DNA from: Symsagittifera roscoffensis
Lineage: Eukaryota; Xenacoelomorpha; Acoela; Convolutidae
Reading direction: 5' to 3'
DNA: 64,000 bases
Assembly: GCF_963678635.1 (NCBI RefSeq)
Contig: NC_087066.1
Coordinates: 51,538,312 to 51,602,311, forward strand
Shown here piece by piece: positions 44,901-58,770 of this stretch (its first letter is position 1; each line of letters starts with the position of its first letter). The notes under the pieces are model-generated. The model ran no database searches. It had not been told where the DNA came from and was given only the letters and a program-made list of their open reading frames with translations. The translations under genes were made by a program, and so were the position numbers.

Positions 44901-47900
44901 AAACACAAATGCAATTTATAACCAATTCCTCTGTCCGCAAGTTTCCATCAACACTTGGCCACACTCTTCACACCCAGTCACAATACTCTAATCAGACACA
45001 AATACAAACACAAACTGTAACCAAGTCCTCTGTCTGCAAATTTCCATCAACACTTGGTCACTCTCTTCACACCCAGTCGCAAACTTCTAACAAGATACAA
45101 ACACAAACACAAACTTCCTTGGCCACACAATTCACAGCCAGTCACAATACTCTAACCAGACACAAACACAATTACAAACTATAACCAATTCCTCTGTCTG
45201 CAACGCTCCAGCACCACTTGACCACACACTCCACACCCAGTCACAATACTCTAACAAGAGACGAACACAAACACAAACTATAACCAAGACCTCTGTCTGC
45301 AACACTCCAGCACCACTTGGCCACACACTTCACACCCAGTCACAATACTCTAGCAAGACACAAACACAAACACAAACACAAAATATAACCAAGCCCTCTG
45401 TCTGCAACACTTCAACATCACTTGGACACACAATTCACAGCCAGTCGCAGTAACCTAACAAGATACAAACACAAACACAAACTATAACCAAGTCCTCTGT
45501 CTGCAACACTCCAGCACCACTTGGCCACACACTTCACACCCAGTCACAATACTCTAGCAAGACACAAACACAAACACAAACACAAACACAAACACAAACA
45601 CAAAATATAACCAAGCCCTCTGTCTGCAATACTCCAACATCACTTGGCCACACAATTCACAGCCAGTCGCAGTACCCTAACAAGATACAAACACAAACAC
45701 AAACTATAACCAAGTCCTCTGTCTGCAACACTCCGTCACCACTTGGCCACACACTTCACACCCAGTCACAATACTCTATTAAGAGACAAACACAAACACA
45801 AACTATAACCAAGTCCTCTGTCTGCAACACTCAAGCACCACTTGGCCACACACTTCACACCCAGTCACAATACTCTAGCAAGACACAAACACAAACACAA
45901 ACACAAACACAAACACAAAATATAACCAAGCCCTCTGTCTGCAATACTCCAACATCACTTGGCCACACAATTCACAGCCAGTCGCAGTACCCTAACAAGA
46001 TACAAACACAAACACAAACTATAACCAAGTCCTCTGTCTGCAACACTCCGTCACCACTTGGCGACACACTTCACACCCAGTCACAATACTCTAACAAGAG
46101 ACGAGCACAAACACAAACTATAACGAAGACCTCTGTCTGCAACACTCAAGCACCACTTGGCCACACAAATCACACCCAGTCGCAATACTCTAACAAGACA
46201 CAAACACAAACACAATGTATATACAAGTCCTCTGTCTGCAACACTCCAGCACCACTTGGCCACACACTTCATGTCCAGTCACAATACTCTAACAAGACAC
46301 AAACACAAACATAATCACAAAATATAATCAATTCTCTGTCTGCAACACTCCAACATCACTTGGCCACACAATTCATAGCCAGTCTTAGTACCCTAACAAG
46401 AGACAAACACAAACACAAATTATAACCAAGTCATCTGTCTGCAACACTCCATCACCACTTGGCCACAAACTTCACACACCCAGTCGCAATACTCTAACAA
46501 GACACAAACACAAACACAAACTATATATAAGTCCTCTGTCTGCAACACTCCAGCACCACTTGGCCACACACTTCACACCCAGTCACAATACTCTAGCAAG
46601 ACACAAACACAAACACAAACACAAACACAAACACAAACACAAACACAAAATATAACCAAGCCCTCTGTCTGCAACACTCCAACATCACTTGGCCACACAA
46701 TTCACAGCCAGTCGCAGTACCCTAACAAGATACAAACACAAACACAAACTATAACCAAGTCCTCTGTCTGCAACACTCAAGCACCACTTGGCCACACACT
46801 TCACACCCAGTCGCAATGCTCTAACAAGACACAAACACAAACACAAACACAAACACAAACTATAACCAAAGCCTCTGTCTGCAACACTCCAGCACCACTT
46901 GGCCGCACACTTCACACCCAGTCGCAATAATCTAACAAGACACAAACACAAACACAAACTATAACCAAGTCCTCTGTCTGCAACACTCCATCATCACTTG
47001 GCCACACACTTCACACACCCAGTCGCAATACTCTAACAAGACAAACACAAACAGAAACTATAAATAAGTCCTCTGTCTGCAACACTCCAGCACCACTTGG
47101 CCACACACTTCACACCCAGTCACAATACTCTAGCAAGACACAAACACAAACACAAACACAAACACAAACACAAACTCAAAATGTAACCAAGCCCTCTGTC
47201 TGCAACACTCCAACATCACTTGGCCACACAATTCACAGCCAGTCACAATACTCTAACAAGAGACGAACACAAACACAAACACAAACACAAACACAAAATA
47301 TAACCAAGCCCTCTGTCTGCAACACTCCAACATCACTTGGCCACACAATTCACAGCCAGTCGCAGTACCCTAACAAGATACAAACACAAACACAAACTAT
47401 AACCAAGTCCTCTGTCTGCAACACTCCATCACCACTTGGCCACACACTTCACACCCAGTCACAATACTCTATTAAGAGACAAACGCAAACACAAACTATA
47501 ACCAAGTCCTCTGTCTGCAACACTCAAGCACCACTTGGCCACACACTTCACACCCAGTCGCAATGCTCTAACAAGACACAAACACAAACACAAACACAAA
47601 CTATAACCAAAGCCTCTGTCTGCAACACTCCAGAACCACTTGGCCGCACATTTCACACCCAGTTGCAATAATCTAACAAGACACAAACACAAACACAAAC
47701 TATAACCAAGTCCTCTGTCTGCAACACTCCATCACCACTTGGCCACACACTTCGCACACCCAGTCGCAATACTCTAACAAGACACAAACACAAACACAAA
47801 CTATATATAAGTCCTGTTTCTGCAACACTCAAGCACCACTTGGCCACACACTTCACACCCAGTCACAATACTCTAGCAAGACACAAACACAAACACAAAC

Positions 47901-50149
47901 ACACACAAACACAAACACAAACACAAACAAATAACACAAAATGTAACCAAGCCCTCTGTCTGCAACACTCCAACATCACTTGGCCACACAATTCACAGCC
48001 AGTCGCAGTACCCTAACAAGATACAAACACAAACACAAACTATAACCAAGTCCTCTGTCTGCAACACTCCATCACCACTTGGCCACACACTTCACACCCA
48101 GTCACAATACTCTATTAAGAGACAAACACAAACACAAACTATAACCAAGTCCTCTGTCTGCAACACTCAAGCACCACTTGGCCACACACTTCACACCCAG
48201 TCGCAATGCTCTAACAAGACACAAACACAAACACAAACACAAACTATAACCAAAACCTCTGTCTGCAACACTCCAGCACCACTTGGCCACACACTTCACA
48301 CCCAGTCACAATACTCTAACAAGACAAACACAAATGCAGACTTTAACCAAGTCCTCTGTCCGCAAGTTTCCATCAACACTTGGCCACACTCTTCACACCC
48401 AGTCAAAATACTCTAACCAGACACAAATACAAACACAAACTGTAACCAAGTCCTCTGTCTGCCAATTTCCATCAACACTTGGCCACTCTCATCACACCCA
48501 GTCGCAAATTTCTAACAAGATACAAACACAAACACAAACTTCCTTGGCCACACAATTCACAGCCAGTCACAATACTCTAACCAGACACAAACACAATCAC
48601 AAACTATAACCAATTCCTCTGTCTGCAACGCTCCAGCACCACTTGACCACACACTCCACACCCAGTCACAATACTCTAACAAGAGACGAACGCAAACACA
48701 AACTATAACCAAGACCTCTGTCTGCAACACTCAAGCACCACTTGGCCACACACATCACATCCAGTCGCAATACTCTAACAAGACACAAACACAAACACAA
48801 ACACAAACTATATACAAGTCCTCTGTCTGCAACACTCAAGCACCACTTGGCCACACACTTCACACCCAGTCGCAATGCTCTATTAAGACACAAACACAAA
48901 CACAAACACAAACTATAACCAAGTCCTCTGTCTGCAACACTCAAGCACCACTTGGCCACACACTTCACACCCAGTCACAATACTCTAACAAGACAAACAC
49001 AAATGCAATTTATAACCAATTCCTCTGTCCGCAAGTTTCCATCAACACTTGGCCACACTCTTCACACCCAGTCACAATACTCTAATCAGACACAAATACA
49101 AACACAAACTGTAACCAAGTCCTCTGTCTGCAAATTTCCATCAACACTTGGTCACTCTCTTCACACCCAGTCGCAAACTTCTAACAAGATACAAACACAA
49201 ACACAAACTTCCTTGGCCACACAATTCACAGCCAGTCACAATACTCTAACCAGACACAAACACAATTACAAACTATAACCAATTCCTCTGTCTGCAACGC
49301 TCCAGCACCACTTGACCACACACTCCACACCCAGTCACAATACTCTAACAAGAGACGAACACAAACACAAACTATAACCAAGACCTCTGTCTGCAACACT
49401 CCAGCACCACTTGGCCACACACTTCACACCCAGTCACAATACTCTAGCAAGACACAAACACAAACACAAACACAAAATATAACCAAGCCCTCTGTCTGCA
49501 ACACTTCAACATCACTTGGCCACACAATTCACAGCCAGTCGCAGTACCCTAACAAGATACAAACACAAACACAAACTATAACCAAGTCCTCTGTCTGCAA
49601 CACTCCAGCACCACTTGGCCACACACTTCACACCCAGTCACAATACTCTAGCAAGACACAAACACAAACACAAACACAAACACAAACACAAACACAAAAT
49701 ATAACCAAGCCCTCTGTCTGCAATACTCCAACATCACTTGGCCACACAATTCACAGCCAGTCGCAGTACCCTAACAAGATACAAACACAAACACAAACTA
49801 TAACCAAGTCCTCTGTCTGCAACACTCCGTCACCACTTGGCCACACACTTCACACCCAGTCACAATACTCTATTAAGAGACAAACACAAACACAAACTAT
49901 AACCAAGTCCTCTGTCTGCAACACTCAAGCACCACTTGGCCACACACTTCACACCCAGTCACAATACTCTAGCAAGACACAAACACAAACACAAACACAA
50001 ACACAAACACAAAATATAACCAAGCCCTCTGTCTGCAATACTCCAACATCACTTGGCCACACAATTCACAGCCAGTCGCAGTACCCTAACAAGATACAAA
50101 CACAAACACAAACTATAACCAAGTCCTCTGTCTGCAACACTCCGTCACC
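41962..50149 (+). repeat. 4,094-bp tandem duplication, two near-identical copies
   Basis: Copy one runs from about 41,962 to 46,055 and copy two from about 46,056 to 50,149. All landmarks I checked keep a 4,094-bp offset (41,987/46,081, 43,365/47,459, 44,189/48,283, 45,132/49,226). The exception is a window with one hexamer gained (46,849-46,860 area) that is offset by one hexamer lost near 47,165. I found only a handful of substitutions, for example at 44,776, 45,426 and 45,453. The junction is at CACTTGGCGACACAC; after 50,149 the sequence continues as after the copy-one interior (CACTTGGCCACACAC). Within each copy shorter periods of about 322 and 643 bp are also present. Confidence 0.92.
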
Positions 50150-52250
50150 ACTTGGCCACACACTTCACACCCAGTCACAATACTCTATTAAGAGACAAAC
50201 ACAAACACAAACTATAACCAAGTCCTCTGTCTGCAACACTCAAGCACCACTTGGCCACACACTTCACACCCAGTCGCAATGCTCTAACAAGACACAAACA
50301 CAAACACAAACACAAACTATAACCAAGTCCTCTGTCTGCAACACTCCAGCACCACTTGGCCACACACTTCACACCCAGTCACAATACTCTAACAAGACAA
50401 ACACAAATGCAAACTATAACCAAGTCCTCTGTCCGCAAGTTTCCATCAACACTTGGCCACACTCTTCACACCCAGTCACAATACTCTAACCAGACACAAA
50501 TACAACTACAAACTGTAACCAAGTCCTCTGTCTGCAAATTTCCATCAACACTTGGCCACTCTCTTCACACCCAGTCGCAAATTTCTAACAAGATACAAAC
50601 ACAAACACAAACTTCCTTGGCCACACAATTCACAGCCAGTCACAATAATCTAACCAGACACAAACACAATCACAAACTATAACCAATTCCTCTGTCTGCA
50701 ACGCTCCAGCACCACTTGACCACACACTCCACACCCAGTCAAAAAACTCTAACAAGAGACGAACACAAACACAAACTATAACCAAGACCTCTGTCTGCAA
50801 CACTCAAGCACCACTTGGCCACACACATCACATCCAGTCACAATACTCCGACAAGACACAAACACAAATGCAAACTATAACCAAGTCCTCTGTCTGCAAC
50901 ACTACAGCACCACTTGGCCACACACTTCACACACCCAGTCGCAATACTCTAACAAGACACAAACACAAACTATATACAAGTCATCTGTCTGCAACACTCC
51001 AGCACCACTTGGCCACACACTTCACACCCAGTCACAATACTCTAGCAAGACACAAACACAAACACAAACACAAAATATAACCAAGCCCTCTGTCTGCAAC
51101 ACTCCAACATCACTTGGCCACAAAATTAATTCACAGCCAGTCGCAGTACCTTAACAAGATACAAACACAAACACAAACTATAACCAAGTCCTCTGTCTGC
51201 AACACTCCATCACCACTTGGCCAAATACTTCACACCCAGTCACAATACTCTATTAAGAGACAAACACAAACACAAACTATAACCAAGTCCTCTGTCTGCA
51301 ACACTCAAGCACCACTTGGCCACACACTTCACACCCAGTCGCAATGCTCTAACAAGACACAAACACAAACACAAACAGAAACTATAACCAAGTCCTCTGT
51401 CTGCAACACTCCAGCACCACTTGGCCACACACTTCACACCCAGTCACAATACTCTAACAAGACAAACACAAATGCAAACTATAACCAAGTCCTCTGTCCG
51501 CAAGTTTCCATCAACACTTGGCCACACTCTTCACACCCAGTCACAATACTCTAACCAGACACAAATACAAACACAAACTGTAACCAAGTCCTCTGTCTGC
51601 AAATTTCCATCAACACTTGGCCACTCTCTTCACACCCAGTCGCAAATTTCTAACAAGATACAAACACAAACACAAACTTCCTTGGCCACACAATTCACAG
51701 CCAGTCACAATACTCTAACCAGACACAAACACAATCACAAACTATAACCAAGACCTCTGTCTGCAACACTCAAGCACCACTTGGCCACACACATCACATC
51801 CAGTCGCAATGATCTAACAAGACACAAACACAAACACAAACTATAGACAAGTCCTCTGTCTGCAACACTCCAGCACAATTTGGCCACACACTTCACACCC
51901 AGTCACAATACTCCAACAAGACACAAACACAAATGCAAACTATAACCAAGTCCTCTGTCTGCAACACTACAGCACCACTTGGCCACACACTTCACACTCA
52001 GTCACAATACTCTAACAAGAGACAAACACAAACACAAACTATAACCAAGGCCTCTGTCCGCATGTTTCCATTACACTTGGCCACACTCTTCACACCCAGT
52101 CACAATACTCTAACCAGACACGAATACAAACACAAACTGTAACCAAGTCCTCTGTCTGCAAATTTCCATCAACACTTGGCCACTCTCTTCACATCCAGTC
52201 GCAAATTTCTAACAAGATACAAACACAAACACAAACTTCCTTGACCACAC
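50150..52250 (+). repeat. Higher-order repeat, 1,065-bp period, two copies
   Basis: Offsets of 1,065 bp link 50,175/51,240, 50,356/51,421 and 50,868/51,933. The block contains second-type units, the internally deleted CTTCCTTGGCCAC unit and hexamer-expanded units. Confidence 0.85.
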
Positions 52251-53040
52251 ACTCCACACCCAGTCACAATACTCTAACAAGAGACGAACACAAACACAAA
52301 CTATAACCAAGACCTCTGTCTGCAACACTCAAGCACCACTTGGCCACACACATCACATCCAGTCGCAATGATCTAACAAGACACAAACACAAACACAAAC
52401 TATAGACAAGTCCTCTGTCTGCAACACTCCAGCACAATTTGGCCACACACTTCACACCCAGTCACAATACTCCAACAAGACATAAACACAAATGCAAACT
52501 ATAACCAAGTCCTCTGTCTGCAACACTACAGCACCACTTGGCCACACACTTCACACTCAGTCACAATACTCTAACAAGAGACAAACACAAACACAAACTA
52601 TAACCAAGGCCTCTGTCCGCATGTTTCCATTACACTTGGCCACACTCTTCACACCCAGTCACAATACTCTAACCAGACACGAATACAAACACAAACTGTA
52701 ACCAAGTCCTCTGTCTGCAAATTTCCATCAACACTTGGCCACTCTCTTCACATCCAGTCGCAAATTTCTAACAAGATACAAACACAAACACAAACTTCCT
52801 TGACCACACACTCCACACCCAGTCACAATACTCTAACAAGAGACGAACACAAACACAAACTATAACCAAGACCTCTGTCTGCAACACTCAAGCGCCACTT
52901 GGCCACACACATCACATCCAGTCGCAATGATCTAACAAGACACAAACACAAACACAAACTATATACAAGTCCTCTGTCTGCAACACTCCAGCACAATTTG
53001 GCCACACACTTCACACCCAGTCACAATACTCCAACAAGAC
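51760..53040 (+). repeat. 559-bp tandem duplication
   Basis: The strings 51,933-52,142 and 52,492-52,701, and 52,264-52,455 and 52,823-53,014, are offset by 559 bp. Both copies carry the unusual GCATGTTTCCATTACACTTG unit and a deleted CTTCCTTGACCAC unit. The copies are nearly identical. Confidence 0.88.
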
Positions 53041-56000
53041 ACAAACACAAATGCAAACTAAAACCAAGTTCTCTGTCTGCAACACTACAGCACCACTTGG
53101 CCACACACTTCACACTCAGTCACAATACTCTAACAAGAGACAAACACAAACACAAACTATAACCAAGGCCTCTGTCTGCAACACTCCAGCACCACTTGGC
53201 CGCACACTTCACACCCAGTCGCAATACTCTAACAAGACACAAACACAAACACAAACTATATACAATTCCTCTGTCTGCAACACTCCAGCACAATTTGGCC
53301 ACACACTTCACACCCAGTCACAATACTCTAACAAGACACAAACACAAATGCAAACTATAAGCAAGTCCTCTGTTTGCAAAACTCCAGCACCACTTGGCCA
53401 CACACTTCACACCCAGTCGCAATACACTAACAAGACACAAACACAAACACAAACTATATACAATTCCTCTGTCTGCAACACTCCAGCCCAATTTGGCCAC
53501 ACACTTCACACCCAGTCACAATACTCCAACAAGACACAAACACAAATGCAAACTATAACCAAGTCCTCTGTCTGCAACACTACAGCACCACTTGGCCACA
53601 CACTTCACACTCAGTCACAATACTCTAACAAGAGACAAACACAAACACAAACTATAACCAAAGCCTCTGTCTGCAACACTCCAGCACCACTTGGCCGCAC
53701 ACTTCACACCCATTCGCAATAATCTAACAAGACACAAACACGAACACAAACTATGACCAAGTCCTCTGTCTGCAACACTCCAGCACCACTTGGCCTCACA
53801 CTTCACACCCAGTCACAATACTCTAACAAGACACAAACACAAATGCAAACTATAACCAAGTCCTCTGTCCGCAAGTTTCCATCAACACTTGGCCACTCTC
53901 TTCACACCCAGTCGCAATTTTCTAACAAGATACAAACACAAACACAAATTTCCTTGGCCACACAATTCACAGCCAGTCACAATACTCTAACCAGACACAA
54001 ACACAATCACAAACTATAACCAAGTCCTCTGTCTGCAACGCTCCAGCACCGCTTGACCACACACTCCACACCCAGTCACAATACTTCAATAAGACACAAA
54101 CACAAACACAAACTATAACCAAGACCTCTGTCTGCAACACTCAAGCACCACTTGGCCACACACATCACACCCAGTCGCAATACTCTAATAAGAGACAAAC
54201 ACAAACACAAACTATAACCAAGTCCTCTGTCTGCAACACTCCAGCACCACTTTGCCGCACACTTCATACCCAGTCGCAATTTTCTAACAAGATACAAACA
54301 CAAACACAAATTTCCTTGGCCACACAATTCACAGCCAGTCACAATACTCTAACCAGACACAAACACAATCACAAACTATAACCAAGTCCTCTGTCTGCAA
54401 CACTCCAGCACAGTTTGGCCACACACTTCACACCCAGTCACAATACTTCAATAAGACACAAACACAAACACAAACTATAACCAAGACCTCTGTCTGCAAC
54501 ACTCAAGCACCACTTGGCCACACACATCACACCCAGTCGCAATACTCTAACAGGACACAAACACAAACACAAACTATAACCAAGTCCTCTGTCTGCAACA
54601 CTACAGCACAATTTGGCCACACACTTCACACCCAGTCACAATACTCTAACAAGACACAAACACAAATGCAGACTATAAGCAAGTCCTCTGTTTGCAAAAC
54701 TCCAGCACCACTTGGCCACACACTTCACACCCAGTCGCAATACACTAACAAGACACAAACACAAACACAAACTATATACAATTCCTCTGTCTGCAACACT
54801 CCAGCACAATTTGGCCACACACTTCACACCCAGTCACAATAGTCCAACAAGACACAAACACAAATGCAAACTATAACCAAGTCCTCTGTCTGCAACACTA
54901 CAGCACCACTTGGCCACACACTTCACACTCAGTCACAATACTCTAACAAGAGACAAACACAAACACAAACTATAACCAAGGCCTCTGTCTGCAACACTCC
55001 AGCACCACTTGGCCGCACACTTCACACCCAGTCGCAATAATCTAACAAGACACAAACACGAACACAAACTATGACCAAGTCTCTGCCTGCAACACTCCAG
55101 CACCACTTGGCCTCACACTTCACACCCAGTCACAATACTCTAACAAGACACAAACACAAATGCAAACTATAACCAAGTCCTCAGTCCGCAAGTTTCCATC
55201 AACACTTGGCCACTCTCTTCTTACCCAGTCGCAATTTTCTAACAATATACAAACACAAACACAAACTTCCTTGGCCAAACAACTCACAGCCAGTCACAAT
55301 ACTCTAACCAGACACAAGCACAATCACAAACTATAACCAAGTCCTCTGTCTGCAACGCTCCAGCACCACTTGACGACACACTCCACACCCAGTCACAATA
55401 CTCTAACAAGAGACGAACACAAACACAAACTATAACCAAGACCTCTGTCTGCAACACTCAAGCACCACTTGGCCACACACATCACACCCAGTCGCAATAC
55501 TCTAACAGGACACAAACACAAACACAAACTATAACCAAGTCCTCTGTCTGCAACACTACAGCACCACTTGGCCACACACTTCACACTCAGTCACAATACT
55601 CTAACAAGAGACAAACACAAACACAAACTATAACCAAGGCCTCTGTCTGCAACACTCCAGCACCACTTGGCCGCACACTTCACACCCAGTCGCAAAAACC
55701 TAACAAGACACAAACACGAACACAAACTATGACCAAGTCCTCTGTCTGCAACACTCCAGCACCACTTGGCCACAAACTTCACACCCAGTCACAATACTCT
55801 AACAAGACACAAACACAAATGCAAACTATAACCAAGTCCTCTGTCCGCAAGTTTCCATCAACACTTGGCCACACTCTTCAAACCCTGTCACAATACTCTA
55901 ACCAGACACGAACACAAACACAAACTATAACCAAGTCCTCTGTCTGCAAAATTCCATCAACACTTGGCCACACTCTTCACACCCAGTCGCATTTTTCTAA

Positions 56001-56300
56001 CAAGATACAAACACAAACACAAGCTTCCTTGGCCACACAATTCACAGCCAGTCGCAGTACCCTAACAAGATACAAACACAAACTATAACCAAGTCGTCTG
56101 TCTGCAACACTCCAGCACCACTTGGCCACACACTTCACACTCAGTCACAATACTCTAACAAGAGACGAACACAAACACAAACTATAACCAAGTCCTCTGT
56201 CTGCAACACTCCAGCACCACTTGGCCACACACTTCACACCCAGTCACAATACTCTAGCAAGACACAAACACAAATGCAAACTATAACCAAGTCCTCTGTC
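53040..56300 (+). repeat. Higher-order repeat, ~1,318-bp period
   Basis: The segment 53,318-53,509 recurs at 54,636-54,827, and the GAACACAAACTATGACCAAG unit near 53,740 recurs near 55,058 with about the same 1,318-bp offset. A 361-bp sub-repeat carries the deleted ATTTCCTTGGCCAC unit (about 53,947 and 54,308). Confidence 0.75.
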
Positions 56301-58770
56301 TGCAAATACTATAACTAGACACAATCACAGTTCACATCCAGTCGCAATACTCTAATAAGACACAAACACAAACACAACCACAATTACAAACACAAACTAT
56401 AAACAAGTCCTCTGTCTGCAAAACTCCATCAACACTTGGCCAAACTCTTCCCACCCAATCGGAATACTCTAACAATTCACAAACACAAACACAAACACAA
56501 ACCATAACCAAGTTCTCTGTCTGCAACAATCCAGCACCACTTGGCCACACAGTTTACACCCACTCTAAAAAGACACAAAGACAAACTATAAGCAAGTCCT
56601 CTGTCCACACACTTCATATCCAGTCGCAATACTCTAACAAGACACAATCATAAACACAAACTATAACCAAGTCCTCTGTCCGCAACACTCCAGCACAGTT
56701 TGGCCACACACTTCACACCCAGTCACAATACTTCAATAAGACACAAACACAAATGCAAACTATAACCAAGTCCTCTGTCTGAAACACTCCAGCACAATTT
56801 GGCCACACACTCCACACCCAGTCACAATACTCTAACAAGAGACGAACACAAACACAAACTATAACCAAGACCTCTGTCTGCAACACTCAAGCACCACTTG
56901 GCCACACACATCACACCCAGTCGCAATACTCTAACAGGACACAAACACAAACACAAACTATAAGCAAGTCCTCTGGCCACACTCTTCACATCCAGTCGCA
57001 AAACTCTAACAAGACACAATCATAAACACAAACTATAACCAAGTCCTCTGTCTGCAACACTCCAGCACAGTTTGGCCACACACTTCACACCCAGTCACAA
57101 TACTTCAATAAGACACAAACACAAATGCAAACTATAACCAAGTCCTCTGTCTGCAACACTCCAGCACAATTTGGCCACACACTCCACACCCAGTCACAAT
57201 ACTCTAACAAGAGACGAACACAAACACAAACTATAACCAAGACCTCTGTCTGCAACACTCAAGCAGCACTTAGCCACACACATCACACCCAGTCGCAATA
57301 CTCTAACAGGACACAAACACAAACACAAACTATATACAAGTCCTCTGTCTGCAACACTCCAGCACCACTTGGCCGCACACTTCACACCCAGTCGCAATAA
57401 TCTAACAAGACACAAACACGAACACAAACTATGAACAAGTCCTCTGTCTGCAACACTACAGCACCACTTGGCCACACACTTCACACTCAGTCACAATACT
57501 CTAACAAGAGACAAACACAAACACAAACTATAACCAAGGCCTCTGTCTGCAACACTCCAGCACCACTTGGCCGCACACTTCACACCCAGTCGCAATAATC
57601 TAACAAGACACAAACACGAACACAAACTATGAACAAGTCCTCTGTCTGCAACACTCCAGCACCACTTGGCCACACACTTCACACCCAGTCACAATACTCT
57701 AGCAAGACACAAACACAAATGCAAACTATAACCAAGTCCTCTGTCTGCAAACACTTTAACTAGACACAATCACAATTCACATCCAGTTGCAATTCTCTAA
57801 CAAGACACTAACACAAACACAACCACAAACACAAACACAAACTATAACCAAGTCCTCTGTCTGCAAAATTCCATCAACACTTGGCCAAACTCTTCCCACC
57901 CAATCGGAATACTCCAACATTTCACAAACACAAACACAAACACAAACCATAACCAAGTTTTCTGTCTGCAACAATCCAGCACCACTTGGCCACACACTTT
58001 ACACCCACTCTAAAAAGACACAAAGACAAACTATAAGCAAGTCCTCTGGCCACACACTTCACATCCAGTTGCAATACTCTATCAAGACACAAACACAAAC
58101 ACAAACTATAACCAAGTCGTCTGTCTGCAACACTCCAGCACCACTTGGCCACACACTTCACACCCAGTCACAATACTCTAACAAGAGACGAACACAAACA
58201 CAAATTATAACCAAGTCCTCTGTCTGCAACACTCAAGCACCACTTGGCCACACACTTCACACCCAGTCGCAATACTCTAACAAGACACAAACACAAACTA
58301 TAACCAAGTCCTCTGTCTGCAACACTCCAGCACCACTTGGCCACACACTTCACACCCAGTCACAATACTCTAGCAAGACACAAACACAAATGCAAACTAT
58401 AACCAAGTCCTCTGTCTGCAAATACTATAACTAGACACAATCACAGTTCACATCCAGTCGCAATACTCTAACAAGACACAAACACAAACACAAACACAAA
58501 CACAAACACAAACACAAACACAAACACAAACACAAACTATAACCAAGTCCTCTGCCTGCAAAACTCCATCAACACTTGGCCAAACTCTTCCCACCCAATC
58601 GCAATACTCTAACAATTCACAAACACAAACACAAACACAAACCATAACCAAGTTCTCTGTCTGCAACAATCCAGCACCACTTGGCCACACACTTTACACC
58701 CACTCTAAAAATACACAAAGACAAACTATAAGCAATTCCTCTGGCCACACACTTCACATCCAGTCGCAAT
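56300..58770 (+). repeat. Block with internally deleted units, three copies
   Basis: Related strings at 56,332, 57,777 and 58,448 (offsets 1,445 and 671 bp) share two kinds of shortened unit. In one, CTGCAAATACTATAACTAGA replaces the GGCC region. In the other, TCCTCTGGCCACAC skips the CTGCAACACTCCAGCACC part. A CAATCGGAATACTC unit follows. The last copy includes the longest hexamer run of the array. Confidence 0.75.
58475..58537 (+). repeat. Longest (ACACAA)n hexamer run in the array
   Basis: About ten uninterrupted copies of the ACACAA hexamer occur here, against about three in the usual unit. Similar but shorter runs lie at 42,503-42,555, 43,038-43,083, 45,557-45,605 and their copies 4,094 bp downstream. 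Near 43,800 the run contains an ACACACAC variant. Hexamer copy number appears to change independently of the larger duplications. Confidence 0.9.
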
